Assembly: GCA_002255495.1 (NCBI GenBank)
Contig: NCAP01000034.1
Coordinates: forward strand, 1 to 63,571
Direction: 5' to 3'
From: Rhodospirillales bacterium 20-60-12
Lineage (GTDB): Bacteria; Pseudomonadota; Alphaproteobacteria; Acetobacterales; Acetobacteraceae
Length of the DNA stretch: 63,571 bases
Position numbers and translations under genes: made by a program. Below the pieces are notes generated by a model that was not told the origin of the DNA, did not search any database, and worked only from the letters and a program-made list of their open reading frames with translations. The number at the start of each line of letters is the position of its first letter. Position 1 is the first letter of the stretch. Positions 46,228 to 55,535 of this stretch are shown in pieces.

Positions 46228-46743
46228 ATGGCCCCCATCGCGCGCCCGCGCGCAGACCATACCATGCCGGAAAACCTGCGCGCCCTCGTCATCTGGCATC
46301 TCACCTATTTTCTCCGCCGCCTCGCGCGCGCTTGCATCGCAACAGTCCCCTCCAAACCCCGCATCCGCACGCACCACACCCGCACAGCGGGGATGATGAT
46401 GCGCTGCGCCGGCTGGCTCGCGCACCTCGCCCCGTTCTGGCTGGCCGACATCGCGCCCGACATCAAAGCCGCCCGCGCGGCGCTCACCTTGCTCATCGAA
46501 AGCGAACAGTTCGAGGCGCTGCTCACCGAAGACCCGAAAATCGGCCGCACCCTGCGCCCGCTCTGCCGCATGTTCGCCATCAAGCAGCCCCCATGCCTGC
46601 GCCTGCCCCAAACCCCGCGCACACCCAAGCCAACCCAACCCAAAAGCCCGCACCCACCCCACCGGCGCGGCTTCACCCTCGCAGGCTTCCACCCCATCCT
46701 GCCGCATCTCGCAGCAACACCCACGCCGAAAAAACCTGCCTGA
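46228..46743 (+). CDS. Hypothetical basic, Pro/Arg-rich protein
   Basis: An open frame runs from about 46081; the start is uncertain, and the ATG at 46228 (171 residues) or 46264 is plausible. The central part (IKAARAALTLLIESEQFEAL, EDPKIGRTLRPLCRMFAIK) looks like genuine helical protein, while the C-terminus is Pro/Lys/His-rich. Third positions are C-rich like the plus-strand genes nearby. I recall similar small proteins in Acetobacteraceae but cannot name a function. A non-coding open frame remains possible. Confidence 0.5.
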   Translation: MAPIARPRADHTMPENLRALVIWHLTYFLRRLARACIATVPSKPRIRTHHTRTAGMMMRCAGWLAHLAPFWLADIAPDIKAARAALTLLIESEQFEALLTEDPKIGRTLRPLCRMFAIKQPPCLRLPQTPRTPKPTQPKSPHPPHRRGFTLAGFHPILPHLAATPTPKKPA

Positions 46744-46821
46744 TGCCCATCACCTCTGCACGCCTATTTCATTACGATATCATAACAATATCAACAAAGC
46801 CCAAGGGAGGAGCAAAAAAAA

Positions 46822-49647
46822 TTACCCGAACGCGCCGACTTCATGGGTAATTGCCGTGCCGATCTCGCGCACCAAATCGAACAAAAATGCAATCGGCTCA
46901 AAAATCTCCTGATGCTCCCGCGCATAGGCCGAAGGTGCACGCGGCGCTTGCGGTTCGCCAAAATGCCGCCCGGCCGTCGGGTCGGCGGAGGCCGGAAACA
47001 CCTGATCGAGCCATTGCAGCGCCAGCGGAATATCCAGCCGCAAAATCCGCGCCTCCAGCATTTGCTTGGTCACCCCATGGCGCGGCGAAAAATCGGCAAT
47101 CGTGCTGGCCAGCAGCCAAATCCGATGAATCAGCGCCAGCCGCAGCGCATGCAGCAACATCTCCCGCCCGGCCATGCGCGGCGCATCGGGCCAAATCCCC
47201 CGCAACGCCAAATGATCCGCCTGAATCCGCCGAAACATCGCCTGCGCTGGCGCCCACAATGCCAATTGCTCAAGCGCGCGCGCCACTTTCACCAATGCAT
47301 CCTTGCGCCCCGGCATGCTCGTATGCCCCGCCCGGTCAAGCCATGAGCCAGGGTCAAGTGTCGCCACAATCGCCCGCAATACATCAATATCCGAATGCGC
47401 GAGCCCGTGCGCCGCAAAATCCAGCGCCCGGCGAAATCTCTTGCTGTTATGCCGAAAATCCTCGAACGGCTCAGGATGTTGCGAAGCCGCCTGGCCCAGC
47501 CCCTGCAACGTATTCGCACACCAGCCAAGCTGTTGCAGAATCGCATTGTTCGGAATCGCCCGCAATTCACGCGGATGCCGCAACATCCCCGATCCCGCAA
47601 TCCCATCAACCTGCCGCGCCACAGGGCGCGATCCGGTGCGGTCGATCAAAGCCGGGCCAAACGCACCGAGCAAAGCGGCATACCCCGGGTCTTCCACCAA
47701 TTCGGCCATGCCGCTGCGAATCGTGCCGAAAAAATCCGCCGCGAAATCCGGATCTTCATAGATCGGATCAGCATTTTTATCGACCGCCCCCAGCGTATGC
47801 TCGGCGATCCGCGCAATCGTCGCCGCCGCCAGTTCGGGTGCGCCGAACAACAAATACCCATCGCCCCCCTGAAACGCCGATTCCTCGCGCACCTTTATCC
47901 CCGCCTGATCGAACGCAAGGCGCGAGGCCGCAGGCGAAAGATAAGCCAGCCGATCCGCGAGCGACCCCGGATGCCCGCCCCGGCCAATGCTCTCGCCATG
48001 CGTATCGAACAGCACAAGCTCCACATCACTTAAGCCCTGCAATTGCATCAATTCGCAAATCTTCAGGCGCAGCCGCTCAATTTGATAACTCGCCGCAATC
48101 TGCCCAACATAACGGCCCGAATCCGAATAGCCGAACTGCACGCAAAGCCGCCCCGTCGCCCGCAAATAAGCCCGCCAATGCGGGCTGCGCAACGCTTCCT
48201 CAATCACCCGCCCGCCATGCGTCAGCGCCTCGGGTGTTTCGAAAAGTGGGCTTATTTCAATGGATTTTTCAATCCCGAACAACCGCGCCAGCCACAATGC
48301 CGCAAGCAACGTATAGCCCGTTTCGGTCTCGGCAATCAAAAACCGGATCGGTGTCGTATTATCAATATGCTTGACCATCTGGGCCGCAATCATCATCAGC
48401 CGCACCGCGGAGGCCTGTTCAGCGAGCACTGCGCCGAAATCCACCTGCTGCGGCACCACCACCGCCAGCGCATCATTGATCGCCGAAATCAGCACCCGGC
48501 GGCGCGAAGGGTCAGCCGGCGGGTCCTGCAATCCCAAACGCTGCCGGGCGGCATTGTGAATCTGCGAGGAATTCAGCCGCATATGCGTATGCGCCAACCC
48601 CAGCCCATGCGCCGCAAGCCCTGCGCGTGCAATGCACAAAAGCCGCTTGCCATCCCCCTCCGCCGACGCAATGGCAGGGATGAACATGGTCATCAGCGGC
48701 GCCGGCGAAATCAGCGCCGCTTCGCGCGTCTCCATCACGACCAATGCAAAGCGCTCTGTTTCATCAGGGTCACCACCCACCGGGCAAGCGGCAATCTGCC
48801 GATCAGTCGCAGCCAGTGCCTCAGCCACCCGGCCATGCAGCGCCTCATGCCCCGCGGTCTGTTCCGCCAGCCGGGCGAGTTGCAATGATTTCATCCGCAA
48901 CCGCAGCCCAATCGTATCCCACCAACCCAAATCCGTCCGGCCGTCAGTGTCATACCCCACCCAGCTGGTCAGGATCACCGGCTTGGGCACAATATCCGCC
49001 CAGCGATCCGCCCAGCATCGGCGCGCTTCATCGAGCAACGCGCCGCAGAGCAAATCGATCGCATCTCGCCCGCGGGCAATCGCCGCCGCCGCCTGCTCAA
49101 ATTCCTCACCCAGCGTAATCACCGGCGGCCGATGGCTGCTGAAACTTGTCTCACCCATCCGCCCGCAGGCCGCTTCCGCGAGCGCATGGCCGATGGCCGC
49201 CGGCAGCGAAAATGTCGGATGTGCGGTAAACACGGCGGCAAAAGCCGTGCGTTCCACCAGGCTGCGAAAACGCGCGAGCGGGATCGGGCTGTCATCAGGG
49301 TCAGGGCGCACCAGCCGGGCGGCGAGCCTCGCCATGGCCGCCTCATTGCCGGTCACGCCGCCGACATATGCCGCAATCCGGGCCGCACGATCGGCAAAGG
49401 CGATGTCGCGCAAATGACTGATCAAAGCGACCAACTGGCGATCATCGAGCTGATGCTGATCAACCCGCCTGGTAATCGCCAGCGCGACCGAGAGCACCGG
49501 GTTACCGAACGGGTCTTCCGCACCCCGCAACCTGGCGGCATCGGCCATGGCGAGCAATTCATCGGCGATCTCAACGATCGGCCTGTGGTTCGGTGTTTCA
49601 TGATCCATGACGCCATTTGTGCACTGCCGCATCAATCTGGCAATCAT
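46822..49647 (-). CDS. Phosphoenolpyruvate carboxylase homologue with altered catalytic motifs
   Basis: The 941-residue protein is collinear with PEP carboxylase, which makes oxaloacetate from PEP and bicarbonate. The first histidine motif is AVFTAHPTFSLPAA near residue 143. A GYSDSGRYVG segment stands where the family has GYSDSxKDxG, and FDTHGESIGRGG (about residue 550) stands where the family has FHGRGGxxGRGG. So the catalytic His and Arg of that loop, and the lysine after SDS, are all changed. It may be a distinct subfamily or may have lost activity. The start is uncertain: no good ribosome site precedes 49647, and an ATG at 49608 is an alternative. It lies 20 bases after the channel gene. 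Confidence 0.8.
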   Translation of the reverse strand: MIARLMRQCTNGVMDHETPNHRPIVEIADELLAMADAARLRGAEDPFGNPVLSVALAITRRVDQHQLDDRQLVALISHLRDIAFADRAARIAAYVGGVTGNEAAMARLAARLVRPDPDDSPIPLARFRSLVERTAFAAVFTAHPTFSLPAAIGHALAEAACGRMGETSFSSHRPPVITLGEEFEQAAAAIARGRDAIDLLCGALLDEARRCWADRWADIVPKPVILTSWVGYDTDGRTDLGWWDTIGLRLRMKSLQLARLAEQTAGHEALHGRVAEALAATDRQIAACPVGGDPDETERFALVVMETREAALISPAPLMTMFIPAIASAEGDGKRLLCIARAGLAAHGLGLAHTHMRLNSSQIHNAARQRLGLQDPPADPSRRRVLISAINDALAVVVPQQVDFGAVLAEQASAVRLMMIAAQMVKHIDNTTPIRFLIAETETGYTLLAALWLARLFGIEKSIEISPLFETPEALTHGGRVIEEALRSPHWRAYLRATGRLCVQFGYSDSGRYVGQIAASYQIERLRLKICELMQLQGLSDVELVLFDTHGESIGRGGHPGSLADRLAYLSPAASRLAFDQAGIKVREESAFQGGDGYLLFGAPELAAATIARIAEHTLGAVDKNADPIYEDPDFAADFFGTIRSGMAELVEDPGYAALLGAFGPALIDRTGSRPVARQVDGIAGSGMLRHPRELRAIPNNAILQQLGWCANTLQGLGQAASQHPEPFEDFRHNSKRFRRALDFAAHGLAHSDIDVLRAIVATLDPGSWLDRAGHTSMPGRKDALVKVARALEQLALWAPAQAMFRRIQADHLALRGIWPDAPRMAGREMLLHALRLALIHRIWLLASTIADFSPRHGVTKQMLEARILRLDIPLALQWLDQVFPASADPTAGRHFGEPQAPRAPSAYAREHQEIFEPIAFLFDLVREIGTAITHEVGAFG

Positions 49648-49667
49648 TCAGTTGACTTATGGCGGTG

Positions 49668-50702
49668 TTAAGTTTGCGAAAATCCGCTCACCGCCCGCGC
49701 CCGACCCGAGCGGCCAATGATCATCACCCCATCGCCAGGCTGCACGATGGTGCGTGGCTGCGGCCGCTCAGCGGCATCGCTGCCCGGCGGCTCGACCGCG
49801 ACGATCATGAAAGCAAGCTCGGCCGCCTGTTCGATCTCCTCGACGCTGCGGCCGGCAAAAGCGCTGCCGGCGGCGGCCACCACCACTTCAATTTCCAACC
49901 CCAGCCGGTGCAATTCATGCTCCATCTGCTTCATCGTCGCCGAGCGCCGCATGATCCGCGCCGTGCCCTGATACAATATCATCTCCGCCACCCGCTCGGC
50001 GCCGATATGAGCCGGCAGGACCACTTCATTGGCACCGGCCTGCAGCAATTTCGATTCCGTCGAGGGCGATTCACCGCGCGCGATGATCATAAGCCCCCGA
50101 TTCAAGCTCCGCGCCGAAAGTGTAATGAACACATTGGCCGCATCGTTCGGCAGCACTGTGGCCAGTGCCCGTGCCTTGCCGACATTGGCCAAACTGAGCG
50201 TCGATTCCTCGGTCGCGTCACCTTCAACAACCAGATAATTCAAGGCGCGCGCTTCATTAAGCCGGGATTCGCTGCGCTCGATGACAATGAACCCAACCCG
50301 CGCCGCACTCAATTCCCGCGCCAGCATATTGCCGATGCGCCCGAAGCCGCAAATGATCACATGGTCCGACAATTTGGCGATCTGGTTTTGCATGCGTTTT
50401 GTCCCGAGCACTTTCTGGATTTCGGATATGGTAATGAATTGCACCAACGCGCCGGTGAGGAAAATCATCCCCGTGCAACCCAGCACCACCAGCATCATCG
50501 TGACATCGCGCAAGCCCGGCGTGTCGATCGGCCGGACCTCCTCGTAGCCCACGGTGAAAATGGTGATCACGACCATGTAAAGCGAGTCAGCGAGGCTCCA
50601 GCCATACATCATATAGGCGCCGATGGCGAACAGCCCGACGACCAGGACAAAAATCACCCCGCCGATCAGATAGCGCGCCGAGGAATTCCAAACCCGGTTC
50701 AT
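49668..50702 (-). CDS. Two-helix potassium channel with RCK/TrkA-N domain
   Basis: The 344-residue protein has a short N-terminus and a first helix (YLIGGVIFVLVVGLFAIGAY). A pore loop with the filter-like TIFTVGYEEVRP is near residue 50, followed by a second helix (VTMMLVVLGCTGMIFLTGAL). A cytoplasmic RCK domain contains the dinucleotide loop VIICGFGRIGNMLARELS near residue 114 and VEGDATEESTL. A C-terminal TrkA-C-like part may follow. The filter lacks the usual second glycine (TVGYG becomes TVGYE). It probably conducts K+ under nucleotide control. Confidence 0.87.
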   Translation of the reverse strand: MNRVWNSSARYLIGGVIFVLVVGLFAIGAYMMYGWSLADSLYMVVITIFTVGYEEVRPIDTPGLRDVTMMLVVLGCTGMIFLTGALVQFITISEIQKVLGTKRMQNQIAKLSDHVIICGFGRIGNMLARELSAARVGFIVIERSESRLNEARALNYLVVEGDATEESTLSLANVGKARALATVLPNDAANVFITLSARSLNRGLMIIARGESPSTESKLLQAGANEVVLPAHIGAERVAEMILYQGTARIMRRSATMKQMEHELHRLGLEIEVVVAAAGSAFAGRSVEEIEQAAELAFMIVAVEPPGSDAAERPQPRTIVQPGDGVMIIGRSGRARAVSGFSQT

Positions 50703-50733
50703 CAGCGCGCGCCGGGGCCGGTCGGCAAATCAG

Positions 50734-51138
50734 TTAACGCGGTGCTGCGAGCGGTTGCGCCTGAATCGCCTGGGTCGGCGCGGCAGTGCTATAATTGCTG
50801 CCCGGATCGTTGGCGTTCAATGGCTGCGGCGGCGGCATGGACGCACCATTGGACGATAAAACTGAACTGCCCTGGGCCTGATTACCCATGAAAGGCGGAT
50901 TGCCCAAATCAAGCTGCTTGGGCGTGGTGTTGGAGGCCGTGAGTGCGCCAACCCCGCCGCCGATTGCGCCGCCGAGCAAAACCCCGATCGGCCCACCGAT
51001 CAACCCGATTGTCGCCCCCGTCGCCGCCCCCCCCGCAGTGCCACCGCCGAGTCGCCCCGGCTCGCTCGACCCGCAACCGGCCAGCAGGAGCAATAATCCC
51101 ATCGGCAGGACCAAAGCGGGCTTGATGTGGATTGTCAT
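50734..51138 (-). CDS. Glycine-zipper lipoprotein
   Basis: From the ATG at 51136-51138 the 134-residue product starts MTIHIKPALVLPMGLLLLLA followed by the lipobox cysteine (LLAGCGSS). A glycine-zipper stretch comes next (GGTAGGAATGATIGLIGG to IGGGVGALTA) and then a Gln/Pro/Asn-rich tail. Such proteins sit in the outer membrane and often help envelope stability, but no precise role is readable. The gene lies between putA and the channel gene on the same strand. Confidence 0.8.
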   Translation of the reverse strand: MTIHIKPALVLPMGLLLLLAGCGSSEPGRLGGGTAGGAATGATIGLIGGPIGVLLGGAIGGGVGALTASNTTPKQLDLGNPPFMGNQAQGSSVLSSNGASMPPPQPLNANDPGSNYSTAAPTQAIQAQPLAAPR

Positions 51139-51323
51139 AATCTCTGCGACTCCATCTAATTTCTCATACAATAGAATATTCAAACGGGTTAGGATATCGC
51201 TATCCATCATTGAGCGAAGGCGCACCCGAACCGGACCTGCGCAGGAAAATTGCCGCTCGTTGTCAGATCATCATCAATTGCGCATTGCCGCCGGCGGCGG
51301 CGATGTTGGTGCTGATCGAGCGC

Positions 51324-54300
51324 TCATGCACCAGGCCATCGATGCAAATGCACCAGGCCATCGATGCAATGCGGACTGGCACTTGTATAAATTGGAATAA
51401 TCGGACCGGGCCGCGCGGCGATGTGACGTTGGAAATCGAGCAATGCAGCACCCTGCAGATCGACCAGGGCGACATCGAACGCGGCGTTCAGATCATCCGT
51501 CACATGTATTTTTTCACCCCATGATGGCGGCAAGCCGGCGGGCAGCGCACGCGCATAAATCAAAACCTGATTGCCGGTCGCCCATGCATATTCCACTTGC
51601 CGGCGGAGCAATGCATCATCGCCCGCGGCACACAGCACAATGCCGCGCGGTATGGTCATATAACGATTCTGCTCACCAACCGGGCCCGGCAGATCGATGC
51701 ACAGACCCACCGGCGGCGCCGGCAATCCAGGACAGGCGGCGAGCAACCGGCGCAGCAGCAATGGCCCGCCGGCCTTTGGTCCGGTGCCCGAAAGCTCGTG
51801 ACCACCGAAGGGTTGAACGCCGACAACGGCGCCGATGATATTGCGATTAATATAGATATTACCAGCAACCGATCGGTCGGATAAATGCGCAATCGTCTCA
51901 TCGATGCGGCTATGGATGCCAAATGTCAGGCCAAATCCGCCGGCCGCGATGTCATCCATCAGCCGATCCAGACTTTGCCTGGCAAAAATTTTGACATGCA
52001 GGACCGGGCCAAATATTTCCCTGCTCAGCGATGCTATATCATCGATTTCAATCATCGTCGGGGCAATGAAAAAGCCATCCCGTGCCGCCGGCGGCAAATC
52101 GACTTGATGGATTTTATGTCCAGCCGCACGCATGGTTTCAATATAGGCGGCGATCCCATCCCGCGCCTCTGCACTAATGACCGGACCGACATCTGTTGCC
52201 AGACGATCAGGATTGCCGATGGATAATTCTGCCATCGCACCACGCAACATAGCCAGGGTATGCGCTGCGACGTCATCCTGCAGACACAGCACGCGCAAGG
52301 CCGAGCAGCGTTGGCCGGCACTATCGAAAGCAGAGGTCAGAACATCGGCGACGACCTGCTCGGTCAGCGCCGATGAATCGACAATCATCGCGTTCTGCCC
52401 GCCAGTTTCGGCAATCAGGGGAACCGTCTGCCCGGCCGCGTCCACTCGTTTGGCGAGTTCGCGCTGGATCAATCGCGCCACATCGGTCGAACCGGTGAAC
52501 ATCACCGCCTGCACCCGTGCATCGGCGACCAGAGCCGCCCCAACATCACCGGCGCCGGGCAAGCATTGCGCGGCATCCGCAGGCACACCCGCTTGATGCA
52601 ATATCTCCATCGCCTGGGCGGCAATCAAGGGCGTCTCTTCTGCCGGTTTGGCAATGACGCTATTGCCCGCCGCCAGTGCCGCCGCGACCTGCCCCAAAAA
52701 GATCGCCAATGGAAAATTCCACGGGCTGATGCAAAGGACCGGCCCACGCGGCAGATGCGTCTCATCGTCAAATTGCGCACTGATCTGGGCCGCATAATAG
52801 CGCAGAAAATCAACCGCCTCGCGGATCTCGCCAACCGCGTTGGGCAAGGATTTACCCGCCTCGCGGACAATCAGACCGAGCAATTCATCACGCCGCGATT
52901 CAAGAATTTCGGCTGCACGTTTCAGGATTTCCGCACGCCTTTGCACTGGTGTCGCGCGCCAATCGGCAAAGCCTTTCACCGCGCGCGCCATGGCCTGATC
53001 AATCTGCGTGGGTGTGGCAAAGGCCGCGTGCCCGACAATGTCGTGCAGATCGGCCGGATTGCGAACGTCCCCCACCATATCAGCGTTTGCACCATCGATC
53101 ATTGCAGACCATGACAGATATTGCGAACGACGCAATACGACTGCGAGGCCTTCGAGAACCGATTGATCGCTCAGATCGAGTCCCGCGGAATTAACCCGCG
53201 CGGCGCCATATAATGAGGCCGGTAGGGGAATTTTCGGATGCCCCGCACCGACCAGCACGCTCTGCGCGACCAGGCGCGCTGGATCGGTGGCGAGTGTTGC
53301 GATGGGAATGGCTTCATCGCGAATTTGATTGACGAAGCTGCTATTCGCGCCGTTTTCCAGCAAGCGCCTGACCAGATAGGCCAGCAAGGTTTCATGTGTG
53401 CCGACAGGCGCATAAATCCGGCAGGGCCGGTTGAGTTTGGCTGTGCCCACCACCTCGCCATAAAGCGGCTCGCCCATGCCGTGCAGACACTGAAACTCGT
53501 AGTCGCCGATCGCGAAGTCCGGCCCGGCCATGGTGTAAATCGCAGCCACCGTATGGGCATTGTGGCTGGCGAATTGGGGAAATATATCATTGCGCGCATC
53601 GAGCATTTTGCGTGCACACGCCAGATAGGACACATCCGTATGGGCTTTGCGGGTGAATACCGGATAGCCCGCGAGGCCCTCGATCTGCGCACGCTTGATC
53701 TCGCTGTCCCAATAAGCGCCTTTGACCAGCCGGATCATCAGACGGTGCTCGCTGCGCCGCGCCAGATCGATGATGAAATCGAGCACGAACGGCGCGCGCT
53801 TCTGGTAGGCCTGGACCACAAACCCGATGCCGTCCCAGCCGGCCAGAGCCGGCTCGAAACAAATTTCTTCAAGCAGATCAAGCGAGATGTCCAGCCGGTC
53901 AGTTTCCTCGGCATCGATATTCAGGCCGATATTCTGCGCCCGGGCCAGCAATGCCAGCGCCCGCAGACGGGGCAACAATTGGGTCATCACGCGGTCACGC
54001 TGGGACCATGAAAAACGTGGATGCAAGGCGGATAATTTCACCGAAATGCCAGGCCCCGCATACAGGCCGCGCCCTGCTGAAGCGCGCCCGATCGCCAGAA
54101 TCGCCTGCTCATAGGCGCTATAATAGCGTGCCGCATCCGCGGCCGTCGTCGCGGCTTCGCCCAGCATGTCGTAGGAATAGCCAAAACCCCGCGCCTCCAG
54201 TCGCCTGGCATTGGCCAATGCGCGCTCGATCGTCTCGCCGGTGACGAATTGCTCGCCCATCATCCGCATCGCCATATCGACGCCGCGTCGGATCAAAGGC

Positions 54301-54818
54301 TCGCCGCCGCGGCTGATCAAGCGGCTCAGCGCGGAACCCAGCCCTGTTTCATTGGCGGTCGCGGTCAGCTTGCCGGTCACCACCAGCCCCCAAGTCGCGG
54401 CATTGACGAACAAGGACGGCGAATGACCCAGATGCGCGCGCCAATCGCCGCCGCCGATCTTATCGCGGATCAGCGCATCGCGCGTGGCATGATCGGGAAT
54501 GCGCAGCAAAGCCTCGGCGAGGCACATCAGCGCCACCCCCTCCTGGCTCGACAGATCATATTCACGGATCAGCCCGTCCACAGCGCCCTTGGTTCCCTGC
54601 GCCCGCAGCGCGCCGATCAGCCGGCCGGCAAGTGCTTCGATTGCATCATTGGTCTGGGTCGGCAGAGTACAGGCGGCGAGCAATCGGGCGACACATTCTG
54701 CCTCATCGGCTCGATAGGCAGCTGTGATGGCCTGGCGAAGGGCGCTTCGAGCCGGCAAAGCAGCGGCGAAGGTATCAAAGGGCGAGGCGGCAGGGCGAAG
54801 CGGATCAATGTCGTGCAT
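51324..54818 (-). CDS. putA: PutA, proline dehydrogenase / P5C dehydrogenase, with frameshifted C-terminus
   Basis: PutA oxidises proline to glutamate in two steps. In 1164 residues the parts are an N-terminal helical region, the FAD-barrel PRODH domain (ISVKLSALHPRFSWSQRDRV, GIGFVVQAYQKRAPFVLDFI, RLVKGAYWDSEIKRAQIEG), then the aldehyde dehydrogenase domain (LCISPWNFPLAIFLGQVAAA near 700; catalytic Cys near 838 in FDSAGQRCSALRVL). There is no N-terminal ribbon-helix-helix, so it is not a DNA-binding PutA. The current end is CIDGLVHLHRWPGA. Removing one copy of a 22-bp tandem duplication restores VHERSISTNIAAAGGNAQL plus MMI, the usual family tail, with a stop at 51263. Confidence 0.93.
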   Translation of the reverse strand: MHDIDPLRPAASPFDTFAAALPARSALRQAITAAYRADEAECVARLLAACTLPTQTNDAIEALAGRLIGALRAQGTKGAVDGLIREYDLSSQEGVALMCLAEALLRIPDHATRDALIRDKIGGGDWRAHLGHSPSLFVNAATWGLVVTGKLTATANETGLGSALSRLISRGGEPLIRRGVDMAMRMMGEQFVTGETIERALANARRLEARGFGYSYDMLGEAATTAADAARYYSAYEQAILAIGRASAGRGLYAGPGISVKLSALHPRFSWSQRDRVMTQLLPRLRALALLARAQNIGLNIDAEETDRLDISLDLLEEICFEPALAGWDGIGFVVQAYQKRAPFVLDFIIDLARRSEHRLMIRLVKGAYWDSEIKRAQIEGLAGYPVFTRKAHTDVSYLACARKMLDARNDIFPQFASHNAHTVAAIYTMAGPDFAIGDYEFQCLHGMGEPLYGEVVGTAKLNRPCRIYAPVGTHETLLAYLVRRLLENGANSSFVNQIRDEAIPIATLATDPARLVAQSVLVGAGHPKIPLPASLYGAARVNSAGLDLSDQSVLEGLAVVLRRSQYLSWSAMIDGANADMVGDVRNPADLHDIVGHAAFATPTQIDQAMARAVKGFADWRATPVQRRAEILKRAAEILESRRDELLGLIVREAGKSLPNAVGEIREAVDFLRYYAAQISAQFDDETHLPRGPVLCISPWNFPLAIFLGQVAAALAAGNSVIAKPAEETPLIAAQAMEILHQAGVPADAAQCLPGAGDVGAALVADARVQAVMFTGSTDVARLIQRELAKRVDAAGQTVPLIAETGGQNAMIVDSSALTEQVVADVLTSAFDSAGQRCSALRVLCLQDDVAAHTLAMLRGAMAELSIGNPDRLATDVGPVISAEARDGIAAYIETMRAAGHKIHQVDLPPAARDGFFIAPTMIEIDDIASLSREIFGPVLHVKIFARQSLDRLMDDIAAGGFGLTFGIHSRIDETIAHLSDRSVAGNIYINRNIIGAVVGVQPFGGHELSGTGPKAGGPLLLRRLLAACPGLPAPPVGLCIDLPGPVGEQNRYMTIPRGIVLCAAGDDALLRRQVEYAWATGNQVLIYARALPAGLPPSWGEKIHVTDDLNAAFDVALVDLQGAALLDFQRHIAARPGPIIPIYTSASPHCIDGLVHLHRWPGA
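51327..51370. repeat. 22-bp tandem duplication near the 3' end of putA
   Basis: Positions 51327-51348 and 51349-51370 are the same 22-base unit (TGCACCAGGCCATCGATGCA plus two bases) apart from the last base. Twenty-two is not a multiple of three, so the putA frame shifts and stops at 51324. Confidence 0.95.
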
Positions 54819-54992
54819 GCGTTATCGTGCCGCGAAACGGCATGGACGGGCAAGAGACATTTACGGATGCGGTGAAGAGGCTGTTGGGTTTAGGACTAAA
54901 TTCATATGTTACAATAAAAAAAGGGCCGATCTAAAAAGACCGGCCAGCACCATTTCGGTGCGTTCTGAAGAGGCTCCCTAAACTTGGCGGCT

Positions 54993-55023
54993 GGCTGGTC
55001 GACCCAGTCAAAGTCGACCAGCC
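54993..55023. repeat. Perfect 11-bp inverted repeat upstream of putA
   Basis: GGCTGGTCGAC (54993-55003) pairs with GTCGACCAGCC (55013-55023) around nine bases. It lies about 175 bases before putA in a 348-base gap that holds no visible gene (54819-55166). A second weaker hairpin (GGCCGATC...GACCGGCC) is near 54927-54944. Either could be a terminator remnant or an operator; neither has a clear T-run. Confidence 0.6.
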
Positions 55024-55166
55024 ACGTTCTCTATTTGACGGATAAAACTTAACGACGCAAGACCCTTTCGCATGCCAGAGGGCTTTTGAAAGAAAAAATG
55101 TATTACAAAATTTAGCGTCGCCGTGAAATTTTGATGCATTTGATCACGGGCGCGCGATCATCCGGC

Positions 55167-55535
55167 TCATGGTGCGCTGCCCGAAGCGCTGCCGAGGGGC
55201 TTAGTGGCGCGAAAAGCGCGTTGGGCTGCCGGCATGTCAGCGGCCCGGCCGACCACAGTCGGCCCCGATTCGTTGTTATGGGTGAAGATTTTAGCAATCG
55301 AGGCCGCGACCCCCGCCAAAGCCGGATCTTTCTCGGCCCCGGTGATGAAACTATGGGTTTGCGGCAGCTGGCCGGGTGCGGTGGGCGCATCGTCGAATAA
55401 ATGGATCACGATGCCCGAGGGCGGCGGTTGCACCATCCGGGCGGCCATGCCTGGCACAGGGGCGAACAGACACGCAGCGGCGAAGATTGCTGCGATGAAA
55501 AAACTCGGCCATGGATCACCGCCATGACGCCCCAC
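55167..55535 (-). CDS. Small exported protein of unknown function
   Basis: The open frame has a hydrophobic segment (PSFFIAAIFAAACLFAPVPG) that looks like a signal peptide, then a Pro/Ala-rich mature part with FTHNNESGPTVVGRAADMPA. The GTG at 55535 gives 122 residues and would overlap the first codons of the divergent WecA-like gene by 12 bases; starts inside the hydrophobic region are unlikely. I do not recognise the family. Coding status is uncertain. Confidence 0.45.
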   Translation of the reverse strand: MGRHGGDPWPSFFIAAIFAAACLFAPVPGMAARMVQPPPSGIVIHLFDDAPTAPGQLPQTHSFITGAEKDPALAGVAASIAKIFTHNNESGPTVVGRAADMPAAQRAFRATKPLGSASGSAP

